Shown here: positions 63,781 through 64,000 of the stretch, piece by piece | Numbering within the stretch: position 1 is the stretch's first letter | Layout of the letters: the number at the start of each line of letters is the position of its first letter | Assembly (NCBI RefSeq): GCF_964340395.1 | Contig: NC_135553.1 | Location: 22,520,449-22,584,448, forward strand | Direction of reading: 5' to 3' | Source: Glandiceps talaboti | Taxonomy: Eukaryota; Hemichordata; Enteropneusta; Spengelidae | Length of the DNA: 64,000 nt | The notes under the pieces: generated by a model | The model's input: only the letters and a program-made list of their open reading frames with translations | The model's database searches: none | Told to the model about the DNA's origin: nothing | Program-made: the position numbers and the translations under genes

Positions 63781-64000
63781 AATCGTTACCAAACTACATT
63801 CTGGGAAACCAGAGTTGACATTTTTTTACGTGACTGACGGTGCCGTAAAAGAGGCTGTGTGGTTTACGACGATGCTGAACTGTGACTACAAGTCATTCAG
63901 ATGAAGACGGCAAAGAAAACATTCTGATGTTAATGGCATATAACCGTCGAGTAGATATCTAGTCAGCATCTATACATGGACATATCGCCATATCGTTGAT

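Overview
This is a window of animal nuclear DNA: AT-rich, full of introns with GT-AG (once GC-AG) borders, very rich in tetranucleotide and (TA)n microsatellites, and carrying a broad set of eukaryotic transposons. A polycystin-1-like gene with a GPS and PLAT domain, a fucolectin-type domain, a Tx1-like LINE, a restriction-like-endonuclease LINE, Crypton fragments and Penelope-like elements together fit a marine invertebrate (amphioxus, hemichordate, mollusc or brachiopod type). I cannot name the species.

The centre of the window (9433-46857, + strand) is one large gene that I rebuilt from 19 exons whose splice phases agree at every junction. The product would be about 2683 residues: signal peptide, fucolectin-like F5/8C domain (exons 2-3), a 1.5-kresidue Thr/Pro/Met-rich mucin-like tandem repeat (exon 4), a 30-nt micro-exon, a GAIN-type region, a GPS motif, TM1, a PLAT domain and a short membrane bundle. 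It stops before the polycystin pore region. A degenerate second copy of exon 1 lies upstream (6616) inside a 1.5 kb tandem duplication.

Introns and flanks carry: a decayed Tx1/L1-like LINE with ORF1 and ORF2 (12.5-17.3 kb); a 2.5 kb palindromic element (18.7-21.2 kb); two copies of a LINE with restriction-like endonuclease whose 3' ends run into (TATG)n (4.2 and 22.5 kb); two fragments of a Crypton-like recombinase (23.0-23.5 and 32.9 kb); a CR1-like LINE tail (8.4-9.3 kb); and two Penelope-like loci (29.3-29.7 and 33.4-35.0 kb) whose terminal repeats contain hammerhead ribozyme motifs.

Downstream of 47 kb are an NXPE-like gene relic on the minus strand with a frameshift (48991-49531), minisatellites (90 bp and 53 bp units), two hairpin MITEs, a RING-finger exon fragment (about 52969-53114), an orphan terminal exon (54455-54673), and a complete four-exon gene for a long coiled-coil protein (59120-62776, + strand), in which a (CT)n microsatellite serves as the polypyrimidine tract of intron 1. 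The last kilobase holds pentanucleotide satellites and a possible further exon. No tRNA, rRNA or CRISPR was seen.
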